From assembly GCA_029570205.1 (NCBI GenBank), contig JAKQSI010000130.1:1-36600 (forward strand): a stretch of DNA of 36,600 bases, in the 5' to 3' direction. The notes below the pieces were generated by a model. It ran no database searches. It was not told the origin of the DNA and saw only the letters and a program-made list of their open reading frames with translations. This stretch comes from Candidatus Omnitrophota bacterium (lineage in GTDB: Bacteria; Hinthialibacterota; Hinthialibacteria; Hinthialibacterales; JAKPRU01). Below, in pieces: positions 6,842 to 15,085 of this stretch. The stretch's first letter is position 1. Every line of letters begins with the position of its first letter. A program made the translations under genes and the position numbers.

Positions 6842-9289
6842 ATGGGACACAAGGTCCTGCTGTTTCTTTGCTTCGCCGTTCCGGGAATGGTCGTTGTCGC
6901 CGTTCCGGGATTCTCCCAGGACACGACACGCCCCGCACAGGTCCCGTCTGTCCCCACACCGGATAAGGCACAGAACCAGTTGGATTTCGCCGATGGCCAG
7001 TATCAGCGAAACCTGTTCCTCGGCGCCGCAGAGGAATACGCCCGGTTCATCGAATCGTATCCCAACCACGAGAAAGTCCCCGTCGCATTGTTCCGTCGCG
7101 CGGAATGTCTCTATCAGGCTTCCTTTAAAGACCCGGCCAAACGTATGGATCTTCTCAAACAGGCGGAAGAGACTTTACGAACCCTCCTGGAACGGTATCC
7201 CCAGAACGAACGCCGTACGGAGGCCCTGTTGCGTCGGGGCGAGATTCTTTGCCACCTGGATCGCGCAGCAGAAGCGTCACCCCTGTTGTCGGAGCTGCTG
7301 AAAGCGCCGCTTTCCGAAAAGGTCGAGGAAGCGGTCCGTTTTCATCTCGGACAGGCTTACTACGCCGAAGGCAAGATTCCGCTCGCCGAAAAAGAATGGG
7401 AAACCCTTCGCCGAAAATTCCCCAAAGGAAATCTGTACGCGCCCGCCACTTATTCCCTGGCGCTGATCAAAAAACAGAAATCTCAGCCGGATGCGGCCAT
7501 CGCGCTTCTCAACGAGTTGATCACGGCCAATCCTCCGTTCCCGTTACCCGAAAACAGTCCGATCCCGGGCGATTCACGGATCCTTCTCGCGCAGATTTAT
7601 ACGCAGATGGGCGACCACGCGCGCGCCGCCGCACTTTATGAAGAAGCAAGCCGCGAACCGCGTCACCGAATCAATGCTTTATACTTGCGCGCCTGGTCTC
7701 TGTTTCAACAACAGAAATTCCCGGAGACCATTGACCTCTCTCAAAAGCTACTTGAGGAACCCACTCTCGGCGATCACCAGGCCGGCGTGCTGTTCCTCTT
7801 GGGAACATCCCTGTATGAAACCAAAAACTACAAGAAGGCCATCGAACCGCTTCGACAGGTAACCGTCCATCCCAAAGCCGCCGAGTTCCGCACCCAGGCC
7901 TGGTATCGACTGGTCTGGGCGCTCTTTCTCACCGAAGACTACGAAGAAGCCAAACAGCAGGCGCAGGAACTGCTGAAACTGAAACTCGACCCCGCCCTCG
8001 CGGGCGATGTACATTTTCTCCTGGGGCAGATTGCCGCCGCCGCGAAACAGTACTCGGAAGCGGCAGTGCAGTATCGCACGGTAGTCGAACAGTTCCCCGC
8101 CTCCCGGTTTATCGAAAAAGCCGCATACGGAGTCGGCGAGATGGAATACTCCAACCGTGCGTTCGACCGCGCCGCGCAGGCATTTTCTGCTTTCTTAAAA
8201 GCCTTTCCGGAAAGTTCACTATACAATGAAGCCTTACGGTGGGTGGCCGAATCCCTCTTGCAGGCCGGCCAGGCGGCAGAGGCCGCGCAACGGTTTTCGG
8301 AACTGATTCAGCGCTGTCCCGATCATCCGGATTTGTCCCGATTCCTGTACCTCCAGGGATTGGCCCTGCATAAAAGCGAGCAGAAGGAAGCGATGCGGAA
8401 ACCGCTGGAGGACCTGCTGCAACGGTTTCCCAAATCGCCCGATGCTCAGAAAGCCTTGTATTGGCTGGCCTGGCAGGATGACGAAACCGGAAACAAGGAA
8501 CGCGCATTACAGGAATATGAACGACTCTTGAAAGAGTACCCGGAGTCCGAGTACGCCCCCATCGCCCGCAGACGCCTGGCTATTGGGAATATCCACGCAG
8601 GTCGGCTCGATCTGGCCCTTCCCATGTTGCTGGAAGTGCTTGCGGATACCGAGGAAGCCAAAAAAGTCGGCCCGGAAATCTACTTCCGAATGGCTATTTA
8701 TGCCTCCGATCAGGGAAAACACGATGAGGCGCTGACGATGCTGAATCGTGTAACCGAGGTACACCCGCAGCCCGAAGTCATCGAACGCGCTTTGATCGAA
8801 CAGGGCCGGGAAGCGGTTGTAACCGGACAATGGGCAAAGGCCATGGCCCAGGCAAATGAGTTTTTTGAGAAGTTCCCCAACAGTCCATATCGCCCGGAAG
8901 GGTGCTGGATCCGCGCCCGCGCACTCCAGGGCTTGAACCGGCTTGATGAGGCCGAACAGGCTTTCCAGGAAGGCCTTGCGGCTCTGGCAAATCTTGGAAG
9001 TCCCGATCCGGCTTTCGAGGCAACCTTGCATTTGGATTGGGCCAAGCTGCTCGAAGCGCGGAATCGCCCGGAAGACGCGCTGAAAGAATACCTGTACGTA
9101 GACATTCTGTTTCCCGGTCCCAAAACCTCACCCGAAGCCTTGTTCCGCGCCTCCGCTTGCCAGGAACAATTGGGACGGATCGAAGAGGCCAAAGCAACGC
9201 TTCGGCAATTAGTCGAAATGTTCCCCAATACGCCCGAAGCCCAGAAAGCCGCCCAGCGTCTGGAACAATTCGGAAAAACGGCGGGATAA
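6842..9289 (+). CDS. Secreted tetratricopeptide-repeat protein of the exb operon
   Basis: A protein of 815 residues with a signal peptide ending near GFSQ (residues 1-26), followed by TPR and TPR-like repeats over almost the whole length. Recurrent pieces include PNHEKVPVALFRRAE, PKSPDAQKALYWLAW and FPNTPEAQKAAQRL, the last resembling the C-terminal TPR of CpoB/YbgF, which belongs to the Tol-Pal system. TPR arrays are protein-binding scaffolds, so a periplasmic adaptor role for the energised complex is likely. It follows exbD by 57 bases with GAGG before the ATG, and the VWA gene starts 3 bases after its stop. No catalytic domain is seen. An outer-membrane link is possible but not shown, and there is no lipobox. 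Confidence 0.88.
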   Translation: MGHKVLLFLCFAVPGMVVVAVPGFSQDTTRPAQVPSVPTPDKAQNQLDFADGQYQRNLFLGAAEEYARFIESYPNHEKVPVALFRRAECLYQASFKDPAKRMDLLKQAEETLRTLLERYPQNERRTEALLRRGEILCHLDRAAEASPLLSELLKAPLSEKVEEAVRFHLGQAYYAEGKIPLAEKEWETLRRKFPKGNLYAPATYSLALIKKQKSQPDAAIALLNELITANPPFPLPENSPIPGDSRILLAQIYTQMGDHARAAALYEEASREPRHRINALYLRAWSLFQQQKFPETIDLSQKLLEEPTLGDHQAGVLFLLGTSLYETKNYKKAIEPLRQVTVHPKAAEFRTQAWYRLVWALFLTEDYEEAKQQAQELLKLKLDPALAGDVHFLLGQIAAAAKQYSEAAVQYRTVVEQFPASRFIEKAAYGVGEMEYSNRAFDRAAQAFSAFLKAFPESSLYNEALRWVAESLLQAGQAAEAAQRFSELIQRCPDHPDLSRFLYLQGLALHKSEQKEAMRKPLEDLLQRFPKSPDAQKALYWLAWQDDETGNKERALQEYERLLKEYPESEYAPIARRRLAIGNIHAGRLDLALPMLLEVLADTEEAKKVGPEIYFRMAIYASDQGKHDEALTMLNRVTEVHPQPEVIERALIEQGREAVVTGQWAKAMAQANEFFEKFPNSPYRPEGCWIRARALQGLNRLDEAEQAFQEGLAALANLGSPDPAFEATLHLDWAKLLEARNRPEDALKEYLYVDILFPGPKTSPEALFRASACQEQLGRIEEAKATLRQLVEMFPNTPEAQKAAQRLEQFGKTAG

Positions 9290-9292
9290 GCG

Positions 9293-11188
9293 ATGCGGTA
9301 TGAATATCACATAGAACGGAAGCCGTTTCTCGAGCGGCCCTCACTGGCCGAGCCGGTCACAAACGTTCTGCTGATTCTTTCCCTTCTGCTTTCTCTCCTG
9401 ATTCATGTTCTGTTCCTATTCGAATCCAGGCGGATTCGCGTGGGTATTGTCGGCAAAATGGAGCAACAGATCGGGCATATCTTTAATGTCCGTTTTGACG
9501 ATATCGGCCGCATACCGGAGGCGACAACACGTCAGGCGCCGGAAGAAATCCAGAGAGAACGGGATCAGGTGTTTCGCGAGAATTTGCAACAGGCGCAGGC
9601 GGTCCCACCTCCCCGGTTGGAAGAAGAATTGGAAAATCTCCTGTCGGAGGCGGGGGAGCCGATGGAAACTCCCCTGACTCCCGGCGAGACTCCTCAGGGG
9701 GAAGCCGCCAGTGGAACCATCGCCGGAATTCCCCTGGCTCCCGGCGAAATCCCCCAGGGATTGGCCGCCGGTGGAGCCGTCGGTGTCCCCGAAGTCATTA
9801 CCAGTGAGGCCGGGGTGCGTCAACTGGGTCGCCTGGCCGATGGTTTTTTACAGGGAGCCATCCAAGACACCATTACGGTGAACCGCCCGACACTCGGTTC
9901 CGGCAGCGCCTATCGGCAGCAACGAATCCTGGAGGGCCTTCCTTCCAACCTCATCGAAGTGCCGTCGGACAAGCCATCCACTGCTCTGGCCGCGCCGCCG
10001 ATGGGAGTCCCTATTCCCGATTTGAACCTCCGCCCAACCCTGTTGAATCTCGCCCCGCCGCAACCCGAATTGCCGGGACAACCCCTTGATCTCAGCGCAA
10101 TCTCCCCCGGATCCTTGCCGACCGAAGACCAGGTCAAGAACGATATCAAGGACCGATTCGTTCGCCTGGATAATGTAATGAACGTCGAAATCATTACCTA
10201 CCGAGAGCGCCCCGGCAGCGGCTATTTTCTCCTCCGCATTACTCCGCGACGAGCGGCCGACCGCTTGCAGCCCCTGCCGAAAGATGTAATCTTCGTGCTG
10301 GATGCCTCGGCGAGTATGGGCCGTCGAACCCTGGAAATAATCAAACAGGCCGTTAAGGAATCCCTCCGCGAACTGAACGAATCGGATCGGTTCAACCTGG
10401 TCGGATTCAAAAGCCGTGTCGAAATCCTCTCCCAGAATCTGGTCCCGGCCACTCCGCTGAATATCTCCGAAGCATGGACCTTCATCAGTCGGCTGGAAGC
10501 CTCCGGCATGACCGATATCTATACCTCCCTCGAACCCCTGATGACTATGGGAACAGAACGGGCACGCCCGTTCTCCATCTATCTGTTCTCCGACGGCCGT
10601 CCGACATTGGGCGTAGTCAACAGCCGCGCGATTATTAACCGATTATCGGAACGCCGCGGCCCCAGTACCTCGGTCTTTGCAATCAGCGCGGGGGATGATG
10701 TGAACCGCTACCTCTTGGATTTCCTGGCTTATCGAAACCGGGGAAGAGTCTGTTTTATCGAATCAAAAGATTCCATCGTCGAGGAATCCGTGCGATTTGT
10801 GCGCACACTGAAATATCCTTTACTTCTCCGGGTGAGCGCGGATTTCGGTAAGGTGAACCGCGATGAGGTGTATCCGCACGACCTCCCCGATCTGTACCGG
10901 GACATGCCGATGGAAATCTACGGAAGATTTTCCGATGAACAAGAGTTGACCGTCCGACTGGTCGGCGAGGCCTTCGATGAGCAGAAAGAACTGCTTGTGA
11001 ATCTGCCGATACCCGACAAGGATCTGGGCGGACCCGAAATCGCAAAGGGGTGGGCGTTGCGGAAAATTTACTACCTGATTTCTCTCATCGTCCAGCACGG
11101 CGAACAGCCGCCGATCATCGGCGCGATCAATCGGCTGAGCGAACAATACGGAATTATCACACCGTACCACTCACAGTTCAGAAAATAG
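9293..11188 (+). CDS. TonB/TolA-like membrane-anchored VWA-domain protein
   Basis: A protein of 631 residues. The N-terminus is cytoplasmic, with one membrane helix at about 25-43 containing S34-LLI-H38, the S-x3-H motif that lets TonB and TolA couple to ExbB/TolQ. A long Pro/Gly/Glu-rich linker (about 90-310) follows. The von Willebrand factor A domain has a full metal-binding site: DASAS at 337-341, T407 in SGMTD, and D434 in FSDGRPT. The C-terminal 120 residues form another beta-rich segment. It starts 3 bases after the TPR gene and is clearly co-translated. There is no TonB C-terminal domain. By family knowledge VWA domains bind protein partners through Mg2+; that the channel drives this one is inference. 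Confidence 0.85.
   Translation: MRYEYHIERKPFLERPSLAEPVTNVLLILSLLLSLLIHVLFLFESRRIRVGIVGKMEQQIGHIFNVRFDDIGRIPEATTRQAPEEIQRERDQVFRENLQQAQAVPPPRLEEELENLLSEAGEPMETPLTPGETPQGEAASGTIAGIPLAPGEIPQGLAAGGAVGVPEVITSEAGVRQLGRLADGFLQGAIQDTITVNRPTLGSGSAYRQQRILEGLPSNLIEVPSDKPSTALAAPPMGVPIPDLNLRPTLLNLAPPQPELPGQPLDLSAISPGSLPTEDQVKNDIKDRFVRLDNVMNVEIITYRERPGSGYFLLRITPRRAADRLQPLPKDVIFVLDASASMGRRTLEIIKQAVKESLRELNESDRFNLVGFKSRVEILSQNLVPATPLNISEAWTFISRLEASGMTDIYTSLEPLMTMGTERARPFSIYLFSDGRPTLGVVNSRAIINRLSERRGPSTSVFAISAGDDVNRYLLDFLAYRNRGRVCFIESKDSIVEESVRFVRTLKYPLLLRVSADFGKVNRDEVYPHDLPDLYRDMPMEIYGRFSDEQELTVRLVGEAFDEQKELLVNLPIPDKDLGGPEIAKGWALRKIYYLISLIVQHGEQPPIIGAINRLSEQYGIITPYHSQFRK
9671..9790 (+). repeat. 60-bp tandem duplication in the VWA protein linker
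   Basis: Two adjacent 60-base units (9671-9730 and 9731-9790) encode PLTPGETPQGEAASGTIAGI and PLAPGEIPQGLAAGGAVGVP. The duplication keeps the reading frame and lengthens the periplasmic linker by 20 residues. The copies have diverged at many positions but remain obviously related. Confidence 0.75.
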
Positions 11189-11259
11189 AGGCCCTCACTC
11201 GTAACGGAGGAATAAACACTTTCAGGCAAAATAAATCCGAATCGGATAAGGAGACAGAA

Positions 11260-12564
11260 ATGACTAACAGCGTGAATATCGATCGGCGGAGTTTTTTGAA
11301 ACACACCGCGGGAAGTACCCTTGCCGCCTGCCTGGCAACCGGTACCGCCCCGGCGTACGGCGTGGTCGGCGCGAACGACCGCATCAACCTGGGATTCATC
11401 GGGACAGGGGGCCGAAATCAATTTCATATCGGCCAGTACAAAAAGATGCCGGATGTAGCAATCCTTGCGCTCTGCGACGTGGATCGCTCGCAGCGGGAGA
11501 AAGCCGCTTCCCAGTTGGAGCAGAAACCCGCCCTGTTCGAGGATTTCCGACAGGTACTCGATCAGAAAGACATCGACGCCGTGGTGATTGGCACACCGGA
11601 TCACTGGCATGTTATTCCCGCTATGCTGGCCTGCGAGGCCGGCAAGGATGTCTACGTCGAGAAGCCGATAGGACACAACATCAAAGAAGGACGCGCGCTT
11701 GCCGAGGCGGCGAAAAAATACAACCGCGTTGTACAAATCGGCACACAACAACGCAGCGGACCGCACTGGATCGAGGCCGTCGAGATTGTTCGCTCCGGAA
11801 CGCTCGGCAAGATTGCCGTCGTCCGTTGCTGGAACGCCTGGGGAATTAACGAAATGGGCGGGAAAGGACTTCAGGGCATCGGCAACCCCGCAGACTGCCC
11901 TCCACCCGATGGGGTCAATTACGACTTATGGCTCGGTCCCGCTCCGCTTCGACCGTTCAATCCTGCAAGATTCCATTTTTATTTTTACTTCTTCTGGGAT
12001 TATTCCGGAGGCATGGTAACCGCGTGGGGCGTTCATTTACACGATATCGTACTCTGGGCAATGGGATACGATATCAAAGCCGTTACCTGTACCGGTGGAA
12101 AATTCGCATTCGATGACTGCCGGGATACGCCCGATACGGCGGATATCATCTTCGAATGCCCGCAGTATTCCTTTACCTACTCCGTTCGTCACTCGAACGG
12201 GCGCCCCGTGACCGGCAACATGGATCATGGAATCGAGTTCTCCGGAACGGACGCATCTCTATTTATCAATCGCGATGAATACCGCATCTATCCGGAGAAC
12301 GACCGGGAACATCCGAAAGTCGTCCAGTCACAGCCGATGGAATTACCGCACAAACAGAATTTCCTGAACTGTATTCGAACCCGCCAACGTCCGAACGCGG
12401 ATCCGGAAACAGGTCACCTTGCCGCGATCCCAAGCCACCTTGCGAATATCTCATACCGCGTGGGGCGACGAATCGCGTGGGATGCGGACAAAGAAACGAT
12501 TCCGGGCGACGAAGAAGCGTGTGAGCTCCTCGGCCGGACATACCGTCAGCCATGGCATCTCTAA
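11260..12564 (+). CDS. Tat-exported Gfo/Idh/MocA-family oxidoreductase
   Basis: A protein of 434 residues from the ATG at 11260, chosen because AAGGAG lies 6 bases upstream and because a twin-arginine signal begins there (NIDRRSFLKHTAGS); the frame is open further upstream but without support. The N-terminal Rossmann fold shows LGFIGTGGRNQ, and the family EKP motif is at 134-136 within VYVEKPIGHN. These enzymes oxidise or reduce sugar hydroxyls with a tightly bound nicotinamide cofactor, as in periplasmic glucose-fructose oxidoreductase, which is also Tat-exported. It lies 71 bases after the VWA gene and 42 before the ThuA gene, so it opens the sugar-type cluster. The substrate is unknown. 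Confidence 0.9.
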   Translation: MTNSVNIDRRSFLKHTAGSTLAACLATGTAPAYGVVGANDRINLGFIGTGGRNQFHIGQYKKMPDVAILALCDVDRSQREKAASQLEQKPALFEDFRQVLDQKDIDAVVIGTPDHWHVIPAMLACEAGKDVYVEKPIGHNIKEGRALAEAAKKYNRVVQIGTQQRSGPHWIEAVEIVRSGTLGKIAVVRCWNAWGINEMGGKGLQGIGNPADCPPPDGVNYDLWLGPAPLRPFNPARFHFYFYFFWDYSGGMVTAWGVHLHDIVLWAMGYDIKAVTCTGGKFAFDDCRDTPDTADIIFECPQYSFTYSVRHSNGRPVTGNMDHGIEFSGTDASLFINRDEYRIYPENDREHPKVVQSQPMELPHKQNFLNCIRTRQRPNADPETGHLAAIPSHLANISYRVGRRIAWDADKETIPGDEEACELLGRTYRQPWHL

Positions 12565-12606
12565 ATCATACAATTTGCAACGATTACAGAATGCGAGGTG
12601 TGTAAC

Positions 12607-13359
12607 ATGATTCAACGATTCCTTCTAATCACTACAGCCGGTGTCTTGATCGGATGCGCAATCGGATGCGGCGGCCAAAAGGCCGCCGCGCCGATTCATG
12701 TATTAATCGTGACCGGTGGGCATGACTTTGAACGGGATCCCTTCTTTAAAATGTTCGATGCCATGGAGGGCATCACATGGCAGGAGGTCCAGCACCCGAA
12801 TGCCGCCGCGATGTTTTACCCGGAAAAGAGCGGCGATTATGATGTACTTGTTCTGTACGACATGTACCAGGATATCACCGATGCCGATAAGCAAGCCTTT
12901 GCCGATCTCATTAAAAATGGAAAAGGCCTGGTGGCGCTGCATCATTCCATCGCCGACTACAACAACTGGCCGGAATACGAACAGATCATCGGAGCGCGTT
13001 ATTTCCTTAAGGAAACAGTAGAGAACGGTCAAACAATTCCGCCGTCGACATACAATCATGATCAGGATATTAATGTTCGTGTTCTCGATCCGACTCACCC
13101 AATCACCCAGGGTATCCAGGACTTCACAATTCGCGATGAGACCTATGGCGGATTTCGCGTGCTGGACACGATACATCCGTTACTGGAGACAGATCATCCG
13201 TTGAGCGGGAAGACCCTGGCGTGGTGTGGGAATTACGGCGAGGGGCGAACCGTGTACATTCAGTTGGGGCACGATCATCTCGCTTACGAGAATCCCAATT
13301 ACCGCCAACTGGTCCTTCAGGCGATCCGCTGGGTAAACGAAGGTTCCAAAGGAAAATAA
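12607..13359 (+). CDS. ThuA-domain lipoprotein
   Basis: A protein of 250 residues. The ATG at 12607 is preferred to the in-frame GTG at 12598 because GAGGTG sits 6 bases before it. A lipoprotein signal ends at VLIGC, so the protein is probably anchored on the periplasmic face of a membrane. The ThuA fold, resembling class I glutamine amidotransferases, is seen in HVLIVTGGHDFERDPFF, KGLVALHHSI and a final YIQLGHDHLAYENPNY segment. ThuA acts with a Gfo/Idh dehydrogenase (ThuB) in the 3-ketotrehalose route of rhizobia. Here too it sits directly beside a Gfo/Idh gene, which supports a role in keto-sugar processing. The exact reaction is unknown. Confidence 0.85.
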   Translation: MIQRFLLITTAGVLIGCAIGCGGQKAAAPIHVLIVTGGHDFERDPFFKMFDAMEGITWQEVQHPNAAAMFYPEKSGDYDVLVLYDMYQDITDADKQAFADLIKNGKGLVALHHSIADYNNWPEYEQIIGARYFLKETVENGQTIPPSTYNHDQDINVRVLDPTHPITQGIQDFTIRDETYGGFRVLDTIHPLLETDHPLSGKTLAWCGNYGEGRTVYIQLGHDHLAYENPNYRQLVLQAIRWVNEGSKGK

Positions 13360-13399
13360 CCGGATTCGGCGAATACAGCGGTGGATAAGCAGACGCGAA

Positions 13400-13861
13400 A
13401 TGGCCGGTGAGTTGCAGACGGTAGCAACATACAGCTATCCGATCCAGGCCCAGCTGGCAAAGGCTCAGCTGGAAGCGCAGGGAATCGAGTGTTTTCTCGC
13501 GGACATAGAAACCGTCTACACGAATACATTCCTGTCCAATGCCGTGGGCGGGGTGAAAGTACAGGTTTACAATTCGGATGCTTTCCGCGCCGGAGTCATC
13601 TTACAGAACTGGGAGAAGGGGGCGCTGCGGCCTGCACGGGACGAAACCCGTCCGCATTGCCCGGACTGTTTTTCTCAGGAAACACACCGGGCGCCGTTCA
13701 GTCGATCCGTGATGGCGTTTGGCCTCCTGACATTGTTCCTGTATTATTTGATTCCCAACCCTTTTGTATTGCTGATCCCGGTTTTTGCTGTTTTGTATGC
13801 CCTGCGCAGAGAAGAATGGAAATGCGGCCAATGCGGCCGTCGCTTTCGCCCGGCAAAGTAG
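13400..13861 (+). CDS. DUF2007-like protein with membrane hairpin and split zinc ribbon
   Basis: A protein of 153 residues. The first 70 resemble DUF2007 (putative signal-transducing fold), with TYSYPIQAQLAKAQLEAQGI and a VKVQVYNSDAFRAGVIL segment. Then CPDC (around 91) is separated from CGQCG near the end by two hydrophobic segments, so the two halves of a zinc knuckle would meet on the cytoplasmic side with a membrane hairpin between them. It has no clear Shine-Dalgarno sequence. Its function is unknown; it is downstream of the ThuA gene by 40 bases and may be co-transcribed. The DUF2007 assignment rests on pattern resemblance only. Confidence 0.72.
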   Translation: MAGELQTVATYSYPIQAQLAKAQLEAQGIECFLADIETVYTNTFLSNAVGGVKVQVYNSDAFRAGVILQNWEKGALRPARDETRPHCPDCFSQETHRAPFSRSVMAFGLLTLFLYYLIPNPFVLLIPVFAVLYALRREEWKCGQCGRRFRPAK

Positions 13862-13876
13862 AGATTTTGTTTGCGG

Positions 13877-14896
13877 CTAATCCATTTCTTCCAGCCAGGT
13901 TTCAAATACCGCTTCGATATTCTCCCGCGGATCGTTTACGCCCCATTCGCATTCCGCGATCACGCCGCCGGTTCCATCATCCAGCGCCCGCCTCACGCGA
14001 CGAACCGCGGCCCTCACATCTTCTACCGTTCCCCGTGGAAGAATCCATTGACGGTCAATCTCGCCCCAAAAAGTAATCTTCCCCTTGTATTTCGCAGCCA
14101 AGTCCTCGATATCCATGCAAAATAATTGTGAATTCAACGCATCTACGCCGATTTCTATCAGGTCGGGATAAATCGCCGCAATATGCCCGTCGGAGTGAAA
14201 CCACGCATGTTTTCCGGCTCCGTGAATGATATCGCAGTAATCTTTATAGAGCGGCTTGTAAAACTCTCGCCAGAGTTCGGGAGAGACCAGCAGCGTGGTC
14301 TGGCTCCCCCAATCGTCCATAAATGAAATCCCGTCAATATCGGTTTTGACCAGCCTTTCCATATCGCGCATATTAAACTCATGGATCATGTCCCGCAATT
14401 GGTAGACCTCTCGACAGGCGTACCCCAAATCGAGGTACAAATTCTCTGAGCCTCGAAGAAATTGCATTCGCTCAAATGGCCGAGCGTGGGAGCCGACTTT
14501 CATGTACAGATCGCTATTTGCGCAGGCCCGGTTAACCTCGGAAAAGTCCGCATTGTCAAGTACCTCCCACGGAGGCTGGTAATGGGCCAAATCCGCCCAA
14601 TCCTTCAGCGGAGGCTGTTTTACCTCGCCGACGACACCGGGTTCGGCGACCTCCCACAGACAGCCCCACTCATCCACATACCGTCCGGTCTTTCCCGCAA
14701 GAGCAACGGCGCGTTCCGATTTCCCGTACTTCACCGGGGGGCAATCGAAATCCGGGGGAAATCGTTTAAGAGTCGCCCGGTATTCCTCGGTTCGATAAAG
14801 TATAACACCCGGCAAGGCCCAGAGATCCCGGGGCGCACGGTCCGGGTAATCGAATTCAAGCGCGCATCTGACCCGTTCTCGACCGGTCATAGTCAT
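13877..14896 (-). CDS. Uroporphyrinogen decarboxylase-family protein (methyltransferase-like)
   Basis: A protein of 339 residues starting MTMTGRERVRCALEFDYPDR, the usual opening of URO-D-superfamily proteins outside haem synthesis (MtaA/CmuA-like). Later segments include FMDDWGSQ, WFHSDGHIAAIYPDLIEIG and DALNSQLFCMDIEDLAAKY, typical of the TIM barrel. True HemE binds uroporphyrinogen with an N-terminal RQAGR-type loop that is not present, so a methyl-transfer or demethylation role is more likely. GGGAG lies 6 bases before the ATG. It is the last of a minus-strand set with a second URO-D gene and a Gfo/Idh gene upstream, although 189 bases with a repeat separate it from the next one. Confidence 0.83.
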   Translation of the reverse strand: MTMTGRERVRCALEFDYPDRAPRDLWALPGVILYRTEEYRATLKRFPPDFDCPPVKYGKSERAVALAGKTGRYVDEWGCLWEVAEPGVVGEVKQPPLKDWADLAHYQPPWEVLDNADFSEVNRACANSDLYMKVGSHARPFERMQFLRGSENLYLDLGYACREVYQLRDMIHEFNMRDMERLVKTDIDGISFMDDWGSQTTLLVSPELWREFYKPLYKDYCDIIHGAGKHAWFHSDGHIAAIYPDLIEIGVDALNSQLFCMDIEDLAAKYKGKITFWGEIDRQWILPRGTVEDVRAAVRRVRRALDDGTGGVIAECEWGVNDPRENIEAVFETWLEEMD

Positions 14897-14973
14897 AACG
14901 ATCTCCCTGGCTGCGACAGGCCAGCTTAGTCTTTACGCCCTCCCGCCTCCTTTACCTCGGGGCTGCGCCCTGT

Positions 14974-15085
14974 CCTTCCGGGAGAGGGTTAAAGCTATCC
15001 CCAACCGCCGGATGAAATCGAGACATTGCGAGCGCATGTCTCGGAACGAGAGCGCATAGTAGCCGGTCACGGAGGGGGGGGGTGA
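14974..15085. repeat. CTCTCC-type repeat fragment and G9 tract
   Basis: The 189-base gap between the two URO-D-family genes contains CCTTCCGGGAGAGGGTT (14974-14990), a fragment of a repeat also found at 22635, 34802, 35255, 35498 and 35697. A run of nine G follows at 15074-15082, immediately beside the stop codon of the upstream gene. No gene is seen in the gap. Confidence 0.5.

Noticed and set aside
11050-11259. Upstream extension of the Gfo/Idh frame
   Set aside because: It overlaps the end of the VWA gene and would bury the Tat signal; the ATG at 11260 has a strong ribosome site.
13877-14896. True haem-pathway HemE
   Set aside because: The N-terminal substrate loop of HemE is absent and there are no other haem genes nearby.
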